Source: Bacteroidales bacterium
GTDB taxonomy: Bacteria > Bacteroidota > Bacteroidia > Bacteroidales > UBA932
DNA length: 64,000 bases
NCBI GenBank assembly: GCA_023667095.1
Contig: JAMPAT010000002.1
Location: 131,445 to 195,444, forward strand
Direction: 5' to 3'
Shown here: one piece after another, positions 32,825 to 42,947 of the stretch
Position numbering within the stretch: position 1 is the stretch's first letter
Layout of the letters: each line of letters opens with the position of its first letter
Notes under the pieces: generated by a model
Databases searched by the model: none
Told to the model about the DNA's origin: nothing
What the model saw: the letters and a program-made list of their open reading frames with translations, nothing else
Made by a program: the position numbers and the translations under genes

Positions 32825-33685
32825 ATGTGGCTTCTTCTTGCATTCACATCAGCGGCCCTGCTCGGGCTATATGACACATCAAAGAAAGCAGCACTGAAGG
32901 ACAACGCAGTCCTTCCAGTGCTGTTTCTCAATACGCTGTTCTCTACCCTCATCTTCCTGCCGGCCATAATCGGCACTGCTGGTGAGTGGAACTGGCACTC
33001 CCATCTCCTGGTAATTGTCAAGTCAGCCATAGTCCTGGTCTCATGGATATTCGGGTACTTCGGGCTTAAGCATCTGCCAATCACCATTGTAGGGCCTATA
33101 AACGCGACCCGTCCGATTCTGGTCCTTATCGGGGCTATGCTGTTTTTTGGAGAAAGGCTCAATGCCTACCAATGGACAGGAGTTGTATTGGCAGTCTTCT
33201 CGCTATTTCTGCTCAGCAGGTCAAGCAAAAAGGAGAATGTTGACTTCACTCACAACAAATGGATATTCTGTGTAGCTGTGGCCGCTGTCGTGGGAGCATG
33301 CAGCGGATTGTATGACAAATACATAATGCAACAGCTCAGTCCCACTTTCGTACAGGGCTGGTACAATTTCTACCAGATGCTGATGATGGGTACAACAGTC
33401 TCCATACTTTGGCTTCCAAACAGGAAATCCACTACCCCATTCCACTGGAGCTGGGCAATTCCGCTGATTTCAATCTTCATATCAGCAGCTGACTTTGCGT
33501 ACCTTTCCGCAATGCACCAGCCAGATTCAATGATTTCCATTGTATCGCTTGTACGCAGGAGTTCCGTGATAATCTCATTCATCTGCGGAGCACTCATATT
33601 CAAGGAGCGTAATCTCAAGGCCAAGGCAATTGACCTTCTATTCATCCTTGCAGGAATGTTCTTCATCTGGCTCGGTTCGAGGTAA
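32825..33685 (+). CDS. EamA/DMT-family transporter
   Basis: 286 residues with about ten hydrophobic helices in two halves, the EamA repeat plan. The N-half has LLLAFTSAALLGLYDTSKKA and FGLKHLPITIVGPINATRPI, and the C-half has LSAMHQPDSMISIVSLVRRS and SFICGALIFKERNLKAKAID. It is probably an inner-membrane exporter or importer of small metabolites; the substrate cannot be read from the sequence. It starts 24 bases after slyD, so it may share its transcript. A hairpin terminator lies at 33804. Confidence 0.85.
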   Translation: MWLLLAFTSAALLGLYDTSKKAALKDNAVLPVLFLNTLFSTLIFLPAIIGTAGEWNWHSHLLVIVKSAIVLVSWIFGYFGLKHLPITIVGPINATRPILVLIGAMLFFGERLNAYQWTGVVLAVFSLFLLSRSSKKENVDFTHNKWIFCVAVAAVVGACSGLYDKYIMQQLSPTFVQGWYNFYQMLMMGTTVSILWLPNRKSTTPFHWSWAIPLISIFISAADFAYLSAMHQPDSMISIVSLVRRSSVIISFICGALIFKERNLKAKAIDLLFILAGMFFIWLGSR

Positions 33686-33803
33686 CAGGAACTGTTTGCC
33701 TGTTCATGGAACTGTAAAAAAGAGTTATAAAAAAGAGAAATTCCAAAGCACAGGATTATAAGAAAAAGAAAAAACTGTAAAAAACAGAAAAATCTTTCAG
33801 CAT

Positions 33804-33845
33804 TTCGCCACATTCCTGAAAAATCAGGGCTGTGGCGATTTTTCT
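33804..33845 (+). terminator. Hairpin terminator downstream of the DMT transporter
   Basis: CGCCACA (33806-33812) pairs with TGTGGCG (33831-33837), with inner CCTGA/TCAGG pairs, followed by ATTTTTCTTT. Confidence 0.7.
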
Positions 33846-33940
33846 TTGCATAACTTCACATCGGTAAATTTATCATCCAACTCGCCATATACAGCATTTC
33901 AAGATGGCCATAAACAGAAAAATGAATCCCATGAACAGTT

Positions 33941-35005
33941 ATGAAAAGTAAGATTCCAGCAACATTGACCCTATCCACTGCCCTGCTCTGCTCATGCAGC
34001 ATTGGCAATGTCAAGATTCCGGACGAGACTCCGGAAGACATTGTAATGAATATAAGGTTAGATACAGGCAGCATCCCGTCCCCAAGGTCTGCCGAGGCAT
34101 ATACAGTCCCGATGGAATACGAGACCATGGTGCATGATGTACAGATATTCATATATGACACGCACGGGAAGCTTGAATCATATTACGCAGCGGAAGGAGA
34201 TGCAGCAAGGGACATATACGTCAACACCTCATCCGGTGAAAAGACTGTGTGGGCTGTTGTAAACGGCCCGGACATGTCATGCGAATCAGATGCAGCAGAT
34301 GTAGATGCAATAGGACGGTATCAGGTAGATCTCTGCCGGAACAGCAAAGACACAGGATTCATAATGTCAGGCTCAGCTGCATTCCGCGCCCATGCATCAG
34401 GAAGCTCCATATCAATCCCGGTAAGGAGACTTGTCTCCCGTATCGCGCTGAAGAGGATAAAAAGCAGGCTGCCGGAAAGATATGGGCCTCTTGTGGTCAG
34501 GAATACATATCTGGCAAATGTGGCTGGAAACCAGAACCTGTCCGGAACGGCAGCGGAAGAAATCTGGTACAACAGGGCAGGCAGGACGGACAACTCTTCC
34601 GATGAGCCGCTGCCAATTGACGGCATGGAAGCACCTGCGTCATGCCCGGAACTGACATTCGCAGATGTAGGGAAAGCCTTGTCCACCGGAGAGTCATTCT
34701 GCCGGGAAACTCCCCTGCTCCTCTATTGCTACCCTAACAGAAGCATTACTGACGCAACAGGTTGGAGCATTCCCTTTACAGCAAGGAAGACAAGACTCAT
34801 AGTCTCGGCTGAAATAGCAGGTATCCACTGCTACTATCCAGTCACGATAGACTTTCCTGAGAGGAACAGCACCTATACTGTCGAACTGACCATAACAGGT
34901 CCAGGCTCCACAGATCCTGACATCCCTGTAGAAAGAGGAGCAATAGAGACAGCTATATCAATCCAGGACTGGAATTATGGGGCAACATACGATGAAACCA
35001 TATAG
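33941..35005 (+). CDS. Fimbrillin-like lipoprotein (Mfa/FimA family)
   Basis: 354 residues with signal peptide and lipobox (LSTALLCSCS). Typical features of Bacteroidales type V pilin/anchor proteins follow: YETMVHDVQIFIYDTHGKLE, VWAVVNGPD, IPVRRLVSRIALKRIKSRLP (the Arg protease region that in Mfa1-type pilins is cut by gingipain-like enzymes) and a second beta domain ending IQDWNYG. It is exported as a lipoprotein, then probably assembled on the surface by strand exchange. The DUF4906 gene follows after 30 bases. Whether it is stalk, anchor or tip cannot be decided. Confidence 0.78.
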   Translation: MKSKIPATLTLSTALLCSCSIGNVKIPDETPEDIVMNIRLDTGSIPSPRSAEAYTVPMEYETMVHDVQIFIYDTHGKLESYYAAEGDAARDIYVNTSSGEKTVWAVVNGPDMSCESDAADVDAIGRYQVDLCRNSKDTGFIMSGSAAFRAHASGSSISIPVRRLVSRIALKRIKSRLPERYGPLVVRNTYLANVAGNQNLSGTAAEEIWYNRAGRTDNSSDEPLPIDGMEAPASCPELTFADVGKALSTGESFCRETPLLLYCYPNRSITDATGWSIPFTARKTRLIVSAEIAGIHCYYPVTIDFPERNSTYTVELTITGPGSTDPDIPVERGAIETAISIQDWNYGATYDETI

Positions 35006-35035
35006 GCAGGCAACAATCAATCAAGAATATAAATT

Positions 35036-38000
35036 ATGAAAAGGATCAGAACCAATGGATACAATGTAATGAGGTCCATATACAGGCAGTCCATAACGGT
35101 ACTTGCTGTAGCTGCCTTGACTGCTGTCGGCATATTCTCATCATGCGTAGAGGATATATGCCCAAATGAGCAGGAACCGGTATATATAGATAAGGAAGAG
35201 CCGACCGGAACACTCTCATTTGGGGCCACTATACTCGGCAGCAAAATTGTGGAGACCAGGAGCATCCTTCCTGAAGACAGCATAGAGGACAAGATAACAG
35301 GAATAACGGTCGCAGCCTATAGCGGAGGGATTCTGGCAGACACAAGGCACTATATGTCAGATTTCCATGACATGAAAATAACAGTCAACAAGTCAGAGAG
35401 ACATAACATCTATGCACTGGTCAATATGGGTGACATGACCGGAGAGATTCCTGTCAATGAATCCTGCATCGTGTCCCTGTCACACACTGTGCAGTCATAC
35501 GCTGATGTAGAAAATTCAGGAATACCGATGTGCGGCATGCTCAGGGATGTTGAATACAGCACTGAAATGACAGAACTGCCGGTCAACAGGCTTTTTGCAA
35601 AGCTCCGGGTAAGGATTCTTCATACAGGACTGAATACATCGGAGAACAATTCCCTCTATGTATATAACCTTTGCAACAAAAGCATATACGTAAGACAGGC
35701 AAACAGCAGGATATTCCCTTTTTCAGCAAACGGGAGCAAGGCCATATCGCCATCGGACACCATGGATGAATCGGACTACAATGCCGACCTTAACAGCCGG
35801 ACTGACTACAAGGGTTCACTAAGCAATTCACAGCTTGGCCCGGGACCAGGCTATTTCCAGGACACCACATTAGTCTTCTATATTCCGGAAAACATGCAGG
35901 GCACCCTTCTTCCCGGCAACACAGACCCTTACTGCAAGACATCTGAAAACATATCCGGCATAAACGGCAATGACTATTCCTGCCTATGCACCTACCTTGA
36001 ATTCACGGCAAAGCGTGAAAATACCGGAATAGGATATGGCGGAAGCATAACCTACAGGTACTACCTTGGCTCTGACAACACCACTGACTTCAACATAGAA
36101 AGGAACTGCCGATATGACCTGACCCTGAATTTCTCAGAGGGAGGTTTCTTCGTAGAGAACTGGAAAGTCACAAAAGGAGAGGACTGGTACGACAGCAGGG
36201 TTCTCCAATTCCTTGAAAAGCCATACGTCATATACAGGGGCTACACAGGCAAGGTAATGGTACATTACAACACCTCTTCATCATCTGCCGCACATTCGGC
36301 AGCAAAGCCTGATGACTGGTCATATCTATTTGATGAAAAAGCCCTTGCTGATGCAGGGCTAAGCTATTCATTCGACAGGAACACCCTGGTCACGGGAGCA
36401 AACGGATACAAGGATTTCTGCTTTGTATTCAAGGCATCGGAAACGGCAAAGGCCGGTACTGCGGTCCCGCTAAAGATTGTCTCATGGGACGGAAGCCTGT
36501 CGGACTGTACTACCATATATATAGCGGAACCCGGGAACATAGAGGCTGCATGGGACTTCTGCCCGATGTATGTCTCCCAGGAAGGGACTGTGACAATCAC
36601 AGGGATACCGGAGAGCCAGATGCCTCTCAATGTATCATTCTCAAACCCGTCAATGGTTTCATGTACACCTGTCACCGGCAACAGGTTCAAGGTAGCAGCC
36701 ACCGGAACAGGAAATACGGTGATGACAGTTTCCGGCAAGGACGGTGTCCACAGAATTGACATTAACCTTAACATCCAGGCTCCAAGGCTCAATGCCGGCA
36801 CTGGGTACATATCTGCAAATCCGGACGGGGAGCCTGTCTTCATCGGATACAGCTACACCGACAATACAGGCGGAAAGCTGGAACATACAAACGCCTCCAT
36901 ATACAACACACTTCTGCGGCCTGCCGTACAAGGGAATGAATTCTTCGGGGCACAAGCTGCAGACTCAGGCATAGGATTGTATGTCAAGAGGCTGTATGGG
37001 GATGACGGGGCACAGATTGTAACTGGGGCAAGCCATGAATTGACCATAGCTGCGGCAGGATGTGTGGAAGTACAGCCAAAGAATCTCTCAGTATATGTAA
37101 TTGACCCGTTTGCGGACATGACATCACAGGACTACGGAAAGATTGACGACTATTCACTTTTCGAATCCAGTTCAGTCAATGGCAAGGTAAGCGGATTTTT
37201 CAAGGAGGAGATCCAGGCAAACAGCACATTCATGTATGAAGCACCTGTGCCGAATGCAGACCTGAGATACGTAAGTGCAGAGATGGTCCCGCGCTGGCTG
37301 AATGTCTTCAGCAATGCCAACGGGGCATTTACAATAGGGTATGAGACAAGTACAGGCTATTCTTCTGGCTCAGCATTCCGGATAACACGGAACACTTCAG
37401 TTTCAGGGACCTCCCATAGCGCAGGAAGGCATGACATCATGCTGAATGTGACAAACAGGCACTCATCGGAAAGCATCTCGAAGAGTGCAGGGACCGTTGA
37501 CGTCTATGTGCATACCGCCATCGGAGGCACAGCAGAATTTGCCTGGCGCAGCGGCTCGTACAAGCCTGCAGGGGCATCACAGACCTTCGCGTCTGTGTAC
37601 AGGGAACTTATGCAGGCCCCTAACCTGTCCGACAATTCCAACTATATATATTACATGGATGTAAAGGTGGAGCATCTGGTAGATGTCAGCGGAGTATATG
37701 TGTTCAGCAGGATGAGCTCAGGTGTCAATTCAAGGCAGAATATCTTTGACTGCCTCGACATCGTGAGGCCTTCGGTAAAGGACAAGGCAATAATGCAGAA
37801 CAGCCTGCTATGCTCTGTCTTCGAGGACACAGGAGGCACAAGGATTACAGTCGGAGGAGAGCCGTATGGATACAGGAGAGGAATCGGGAAGATGCTCTAC
37901 AGGGCAATCCTTTTCCCCGGCAAGGCCAACAGCCTGACACAGACGGCCCTGAAATCATTGATGCTCGGCTATATCTCCACGGCACAGTCAAACTCCGGAT

Positions 38001-38197
38001 TTGCGCCACAGTACAATGTGCACGACATGAACATCGGCAGCGACATGTCCACCAATATAGTCATCAGGAATGCGCCATACCATTTCTCCCCGTCCCAATG
38101 CAGCGGATACCGTGACAAAGATGGAAACGGCTACCACGTAATACATTTCCTCGAAGAGATTGCACCGGAAAGCAACGGATGGACCAATCTTCTATAG
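35036..38197 (+). CDS. DUF4906-type fimbrial tip/adhesin lipoprotein
   Basis: 1053 residues; the start could also be Met at 35069, closer to the signal sequence (SITVLAVAALTAVGIFSSC, lipobox FSSC). The N-terminal third looks like a FimB/Mfa anchor-type domain (LPVNRLFAKLRVRILHTGLN). The rest is long, beta-rich and Ig-like, with QEGTVTITGIPESQMPLNVS reading as a bacterial Ig-type unit, and a C-terminal module ending NGYHVIHFLEEIAP. DUF4906 proteins accompany Mfa-like fimbrial operons and probably form large surface adhesins. It is the last gene of this two-gene unit. Confidence 0.78.
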   Translation: MKRIRTNGYNVMRSIYRQSITVLAVAALTAVGIFSSCVEDICPNEQEPVYIDKEEPTGTLSFGATILGSKIVETRSILPEDSIEDKITGITVAAYSGGILADTRHYMSDFHDMKITVNKSERHNIYALVNMGDMTGEIPVNESCIVSLSHTVQSYADVENSGIPMCGMLRDVEYSTEMTELPVNRLFAKLRVRILHTGLNTSENNSLYVYNLCNKSIYVRQANSRIFPFSANGSKAISPSDTMDESDYNADLNSRTDYKGSLSNSQLGPGPGYFQDTTLVFYIPENMQGTLLPGNTDPYCKTSENISGINGNDYSCLCTYLEFTAKRENTGIGYGGSITYRYYLGSDNTTDFNIERNCRYDLTLNFSEGGFFVENWKVTKGEDWYDSRVLQFLEKPYVIYRGYTGKVMVHYNTSSSSAAHSAAKPDDWSYLFDEKALADAGLSYSFDRNTLVTGANGYKDFCFVFKASETAKAGTAVPLKIVSWDGSLSDCTTIYIAEPGNIEAAWDFCPMYVSQEGTVTITGIPESQMPLNVSFSNPSMVSCTPVTGNRFKVAATGTGNTVMTVSGKDGVHRIDINLNIQAPRLNAGTGYISANPDGEPVFIGYSYTDNTGGKLEHTNASIYNTLLRPAVQGNEFFGAQAADSGIGLYVKRLYGDDGAQIVTGASHELTIAAAGCVEVQPKNLSVYVIDPFADMTSQDYGKIDDYSLFESSSVNGKVSGFFKEEIQANSTFMYEAPVPNADLRYVSAEMVPRWLNVFSNANGAFTIGYETSTGYSSGSAFRITRNTSVSGTSHSAGRHDIMLNVTNRHSSESISKSAGTVDVYVHTAIGGTAEFAWRSGSYKPAGASQTFASVYRELMQAPNLSDNSNYIYYMDVKVEHLVDVSGVYVFSRMSSGVNSRQNIFDCLDIVRPSVKDKAIMQNSLLCSVFEDTGGTRITVGGEPYGYRRGIGKMLYRAILFPGKANSLTQTALKSLMLGYISTAQSNSGFAPQYNVHDMNIGSDMSTNIVIRNAPYHFSPSQCSGYRDKDGNGYHVIHFLEEIAPESNGWTNLL

Positions 38198-38297
38198 CAT
38201 GTCCCTTTTATTTGCTATATTTGTGCTGAGGCACACATATACATATGCGCTTCGGCAATCTTACAAGTAAACTTGACGATTGCTCTCAGCTTTTTGC

Positions 38298-38305
38298 TAT
38301 ATTTG
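38298..38305 (+). promoter_or_regulatory. Candidate -7 element upstream of the glycosyltransferase
   Basis: TATATTTG, with TTG 22 bases up, about 59 bases before the start at 38364. A second TATATTTG at 38216-38223 has no partner. Confidence 0.45.
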
Positions 38306-38363
38306 CAGCCTGTGTTACCAAGGCTGATACGGTTATTTAACATTTGCAACATCAGAGCGGACA

Positions 38364-39539
38364 ATGAAGACAGCTATAGTCATATTGAACTGGAACGGGA
38401 AGGGATTTCTTGAAAAATTTCTTCCGCGGCTCATTGAATCCATTGCAGTTGAGGAGACAGAAGAGGACAAGCATGACAATGCCCACACGGAAATCATTGT
38501 GGCAGACAACGCATCATCTGACGGCTCCATAGAGATGCTGAAGGAAAAGTTCCCTGAGATAAGGACAATGGCCTTTGACAGGAACCATGGTTTCACCGGA
38601 GGCTACAACAAGGCCCTGAGGCAGATTGAGGCACAGTACTACATACTGCTGAACTCTGATGTGGAGGTGACAGACGGATGGCTTGCTCCACTCACAGAAT
38701 GGATGGACACGCACCATCTCTGCGGAGCATGCGCTCCGAAGCTTCTCTCATATGCAGAACGCGAAAAGTTTGAATATGCAGGTGCTGCAGGAGGCTACAT
38801 TGACAGATACGGATACCCTTTCTGCCGTGGCAGGATCATGACGATGACAGAAAAGGACTACGGGCAATATGATGAGCCTGAGGATGTGCTGTGGGCAAGC
38901 GGAGCGTGTCTGCTTGTGCGTTCTGAACTGTTCCACAGGCTCGGAGGACTTGATGAAAGATTCTTCGCCCACCAGGAGGAGATTGACCTATGCTGGAGAA
39001 TACAGCTGGAAGGATATAGGGTGACTGTCATTCCGGAATCAGTCGTCTATCATGTCGGAGGCGGTACCCTTCCCAACAATTCACCGTGGAAGCTGGAGCT
39101 GAACTACAGGAACAACCTGATGATGCTTGAGAATAACCTTGCCAGAACATATGCACTTGAATATTTCAATGAAAACTACATTGAGCCGGAAGGGGCCATT
39201 GTGGACGGCAAGACACCGGAAGATGAGGCCATGGCCCATACTGCAGCAACCAGGGGCCTTCGCATGGCAAGGAAGACTATCAGGAGAAGGATGTATCTTG
39301 ACGGATGTTCAGCAGCTGTCTATCTTTTCAGTTTCAAGCCAAAATATTTCATGGCAGTAGTAAAGGCACACAGGCAATTCCGGAAAATGTCCCGGAAGCC
39401 ATGCCAGGAAGAGATTGAAAGCTATCTCCTTGAAAAGGGAAAGATTGCGGGAGTGGACGGGATATACCCGAAATGGATAGTAGCAAAGGCCATCCGGCAC
39501 GGTGATGAAATATTCAGGATGGTAAGAAGGGAGATGTAG
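38364..39539 (+). CDS. Family 2 glycosyltransferase
   Basis: 391 residues. GT-A fold motifs: TAIVILNWNGKGFLEKFLPR at the start, EIIVADNASSDGSIEMLKEK (nucleotide-sugar site), ILLNSDVEVTDGW (DxD-type metal site) and EEIDLCWRIQLEGYRVTVIP (acceptor-side motif). This resembles rhamnosyl- or other sugar transferases that build surface polysaccharide. A short charged insert (VEETEEDKHDNAHTE) interrupts the first part. It lies alone with trkA 21 bases downstream; no other polysaccharide genes are near, so the acceptor is unknown. Confidence 0.87.
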   Translation: MKTAIVILNWNGKGFLEKFLPRLIESIAVEETEEDKHDNAHTEIIVADNASSDGSIEMLKEKFPEIRTMAFDRNHGFTGGYNKALRQIEAQYYILLNSDVEVTDGWLAPLTEWMDTHHLCGACAPKLLSYAEREKFEYAGAAGGYIDRYGYPFCRGRIMTMTEKDYGQYDEPEDVLWASGACLLVRSELFHRLGGLDERFFAHQEEIDLCWRIQLEGYRVTVIPESVVYHVGGGTLPNNSPWKLELNYRNNLMMLENNLARTYALEYFNENYIEPEGAIVDGKTPEDEAMAHTAATRGLRMARKTIRRRMYLDGCSAAVYLFSFKPKYFMAVVKAHRQFRKMSRKPCQEEIESYLLEKGKIAGVDGIYPKWIVAKAIRHGDEIFRMVRREM

Positions 39540-39560
39540 CATTGACAAAAGAAGAAAACA

Positions 39561-40919
39561 ATGAAAATAGTAATCGCAGGAGCAGGTGAAGTCGGATCGC
39601 ATCTGGCAAAGATGCTGAGCAACGAAGCAAATGACATCACTGTCATCGACAATGATTCAAACAGGCTGGAGGCATTGTCTTCAAACACCGATGTCATAAC
39701 AGTCAGTGGCAATCCGTCATCCCTTGAAATCCTGAAACAGGCAGGATGCGAGGACGCGGACCTGTTTATCGCAGTAAACCCCTCTGAATCGCAGGATGTC
39801 AACATTGTCAGTGCGCTGCTTGCCAAAAAGCTTGGAAGCAAGAAAGTTACGGCCCGTATAAACAACGAGGAATACCTCTCGTTCGAGAACAAGTTCATGT
39901 TCACTGAAATGGGGATAGACCTGATGTTCTATCCGGAGAAGATTGCAGCAGGAGAGATACATGACCTGCTGAAACGCACAGCCTCTACAGACTCCATGGA
40001 TTTCGCAAGGGGAAAGCTCCAGATGGCAGTATTCAAGCTGGATGAGGAGTCCCCTCTCATAGACAGGAGACTTATAGATTTCAGCGGAATTGCGACAAGC
40101 GAGGAACTCCAGTTCAGGGTTGTTGCAATCTCCAGGAACAGCGAGACTATCATCCCCAAACCCGACACAAGGTTCAAATACCACGACCTGGTATTCATCA
40201 TCTCCAAGCGCGAAGGCATAGATTCACTGATGAAATATATCGGCAAAAGCCAGATTGAGGTCAAGAACCTGATGATTCTCGGAGGTGGCCCTATCGGGGA
40301 GATGGTAGCAAAGCTTATGGGCAAGGAGCTTGACTCGATAAAGATTGTCGAGATGAACAAGGAAAAATGCCTTGAACTTTCGGAAAGGCTCGGAAGCAAT
40401 GTCATAGTTGTCAATGGCGACGGCAGGAATTCAGACCTGCTTATCGAGGAATCCATCAAGGACTATGATGCATTTGTGGCTGTGACAAGCAGTACTGAAA
40501 CCAATATCCTGGCATGCGTAGCAGCAAAGAGACTCGGAATCAGCAGGACGATAGCGGAAGTCGAGAACATCGAGTATATCCGTCTTGCCGAAAGCATGGG
40601 CGTGGATGCAGTCATCAACAAGAAACTGATAACTGCAGGACGTATATTCAAGTTCACATTGAGCAACAAGGTACGCTTCATCAAATACATGAGCGGCACC
40701 AATGCAGAGGTAATAGAGTTTATAGTTGCGCCGAACAGCCAGATTACCAGGGGAAAGCTCAAGGATATGGGATTCCCGGCCAACGCGATTATAGGAGGCG
40801 TCATCAGGGGCAACGACTCATTCATCGCAGTAGGTGACTCCGAAATCAAGGCATACGACCGTGTGGCAGTCTTTGCACTGCCTGAGGCGGTGAAAGAAGT
40901 AGACCGTTTCTTCAGGTAG
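39561..40919 (+). CDS. trkA: Trk-type potassium uptake regulatory subunit TrkA
   Basis: 452 residues with the double RCK-N/RCK-C plan. The first NAD site is KIVIAGAGEVGSHLAKMLSN with Asp-ending VIDNDSNRL; the second is LMILGGGPIGEMVAKLMGKE. RCK-C segments end each half (EFIVAPNSQITRGKLKDMGF). TrkA gates the TrkH/TrkG channel from the cytoplasm in response to nucleotides. The channel gene usually sits next to trkA, but here the next gene is an ABC-F ATPase, so TrkH must be encoded elsewhere. Confidence 0.93.
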   Translation: MKIVIAGAGEVGSHLAKMLSNEANDITVIDNDSNRLEALSSNTDVITVSGNPSSLEILKQAGCEDADLFIAVNPSESQDVNIVSALLAKKLGSKKVTARINNEEYLSFENKFMFTEMGIDLMFYPEKIAAGEIHDLLKRTASTDSMDFARGKLQMAVFKLDEESPLIDRRLIDFSGIATSEELQFRVVAISRNSETIIPKPDTRFKYHDLVFIISKREGIDSLMKYIGKSQIEVKNLMILGGGPIGEMVAKLMGKELDSIKIVEMNKEKCLELSERLGSNVIVVNGDGRNSDLLIEESIKDYDAFVAVTSSTETNILACVAAKRLGISRTIAEVENIEYIRLAESMGVDAVINKKLITAGRIFKFTLSNKVRFIKYMSGTNAEVIEFIVAPNSQITRGKLKDMGFPANAIIGGVIRGNDSFIAVGDSEIKAYDRVAVFALPEAVKEVDRFFR

Positions 40920-41057
40920 CATCCTGATAAAGCGGAACAGTCGACAATAGAACAATCAGGTCAGCAATGCCATGCCTATGGCCAGCTTCCAAAACGGAGA
41001 CAGGCAGGCATGACGGGGACAAAGACAAGAGAAGGACAAAGGGAAAAGACAGGAAAG

Positions 41058-42947
41058 ATGGCAAGTTATCTTCAAATAGAGAACATATCGAAGTCATACG
41101 GTCCGAAAGTGCTGTTTGAGCACATCGGATTCAACATAAATGAGGGCGACAAGATTGCACTGATAGCCCCGAACGGCACAGGCAAGACATCACTGATGAG
41201 AATCCTGGCAGGAAAGGACAAGTCCGACTCAGGCGGAAAGATACTTTTCCTGAAAGACATCAGGATTGCATTCCTGGAGCAGGAATATGCATTTGACCCT
41301 GAGATGGGGATATTCGACCAGATAATGGCGCATAGCACAGCATACACAAGCCATCTTGACGAAGAGCATCTATGGGAGTACGAGAGACGCGTCAGGCAGT
41401 TCCTCACTGGATTCAAGCTGACCGACTACGGGCAGAAGATGAAAGAGCTGTCAGGCGGAGAGATCAAGAGGGTAGCCTTGGCGGAAATGCTGTCCTCCGA
41501 GGCTGACTTCTTTATAATGGATGAGCCGACAAACCACCTTGACATAGATGCGATTGAATTTCTGGAGGGTTATCTCGGACGTTCACGTTGCACATTGCTG
41601 ATGGTTACGCATGACAGGTATTTCCTTGACAATGTCTGCAACATAATAATGGAGATGGACCATGGAGCTGTGTACACATACCGTGGAAACTACATGAACT
41701 ACCTTGAAAAGCGCGAGGAAAGGATTACCAATTATAATGCAGAGACAGACAAGGTACGAAATATACTCCGAAGGGAACTTGAATGGATGCGCAGCACCCC
41801 TTGTGCGAGGACAGGGAAGGCACGCTACAGGATAAATGCGTTCTACGAGCTGAAAAACAGGTCGGAGCAGACTTATAGCCAGAAGCAGATTTCACTTTCG
41901 GATGTCCAGGGAAGCGCAAGGCTCGGCACAAAGATAATCAACTGCAAGGATGTAAGCTTCCGCTACGGTGACAAATGCTATCTTGACCATTTCACATACA
42001 ATTTCCAGAGATATGAGAAAGTCGGTATCGTCGGAGGCAACGGAGCAGGAAAATCAACATTCATCAACCTGCTGACAGGGAACTATACGGACGATATGGT
42101 ATGTACAGATCCGGAGAAATATTCAGCAGAATATGCAGATAATGCAGGAAACATAGGCAAAGGTCTTCTGACAGGAGCAATAGAGCGCGGAGAATCACTG
42201 CAGATAGGATACTACCACCAGAAAGGAATGGAATTCAATCCGGAAGACACTGTCCTTGACATCGTGAATGACACCAGGCTGCTCGGACGTTTCCTCTTTC
42301 CCCATGAAATGCTCAACAATAAGGTAGAGAAGCTCAGCGGAGGCGAGAAACGCAGGCTATATCTGCTCACCATATTGATGAAGCAGCCAAACCTGCTCAT
42401 CCTCGATGAACCGACCAATGACCTTGACATAGTCACACTGAACATTTTAGAGGAATATCTTAAGGAGTTCAACGGGACATTGATAATTGTCTCTCACGAC
42501 AGGCATTTCCTTGACAAGCTCGTTGACCATCTGTTCATTTTCTGCGGAAACGGCGTGGTAAAGGACTTTGTCGGCACCTACAGCGAATACAGGGAATTCA
42601 TAAAGGAATACGAGGCACAGCAGCGTGCAAAGGAGAGGGCAGGAGAAAAGGCGGCAGCCGGACGCGCGGCAAAAAAGGCCATGGAGCCAGCAGGAAAGCA
42701 GTCAGACACAGCCATGACTGCATCAGGAGGCCAGAAGCCGAAAAAGCTGACATACAAGGAGCAGCGCGAACTGGAGCAGATAGAGAAGGAGCTCAAGGCA
42801 CTGAACAATGAAAAAGCCGCTATCGAGGAATCCCTCAACAGCGGCAGCCTATCATACGGAGAGCTTCAGAAAGCCTCTGAACGTATCGGTGAAATAATCT
42901 CCCTTACAGAAGAAAAGGAGATGCGCTGGCTTGAACTTTCAGTCTGA
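41058..42947 (+). CDS. ABC-F family ATPase
   Basis: About 629 residues from MASYLQIENISKSYGPKVLF; an upstream ATG at 41010 only adds a charged tail with no homology. It has two nucleotide-binding domains and no membrane part. Walker A sites are APNGTGKTS and GGNGAGKST, signatures LSGGEIKRVALAEML and LSGGEKRRLYLLTIL, Walker B DEPTNHLD and DEPTNDLD. A C-terminal coiled coil follows a low-complexity linker (QRELEQIEKELKALNNEKAA). ABC-F proteins act on ribosomes. The closest type in Bacteroidales is the Uup-like group with a C-terminal coiled coil. Its last 82 bp overlap the convergent DUF4493 gene. Confidence 0.9.
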   Translation: MASYLQIENISKSYGPKVLFEHIGFNINEGDKIALIAPNGTGKTSLMRILAGKDKSDSGGKILFLKDIRIAFLEQEYAFDPEMGIFDQIMAHSTAYTSHLDEEHLWEYERRVRQFLTGFKLTDYGQKMKELSGGEIKRVALAEMLSSEADFFIMDEPTNHLDIDAIEFLEGYLGRSRCTLLMVTHDRYFLDNVCNIIMEMDHGAVYTYRGNYMNYLEKREERITNYNAETDKVRNILRRELEWMRSTPCARTGKARYRINAFYELKNRSEQTYSQKQISLSDVQGSARLGTKIINCKDVSFRYGDKCYLDHFTYNFQRYEKVGIVGGNGAGKSTFINLLTGNYTDDMVCTDPEKYSAEYADNAGNIGKGLLTGAIERGESLQIGYYHQKGMEFNPEDTVLDIVNDTRLLGRFLFPHEMLNNKVEKLSGGEKRRLYLLTILMKQPNLLILDEPTNDLDIVTLNILEEYLKEFNGTLIIVSHDRHFLDKLVDHLFIFCGNGVVKDFVGTYSEYREFIKEYEAQQRAKERAGEKAAAGRAAKKAMEPAGKQSDTAMTASGGQKPKKLTYKEQRELEQIEKELKALNNEKAAIEESLNSGSLSYGELQKASERIGEIISLTEEKEMRWLELSV

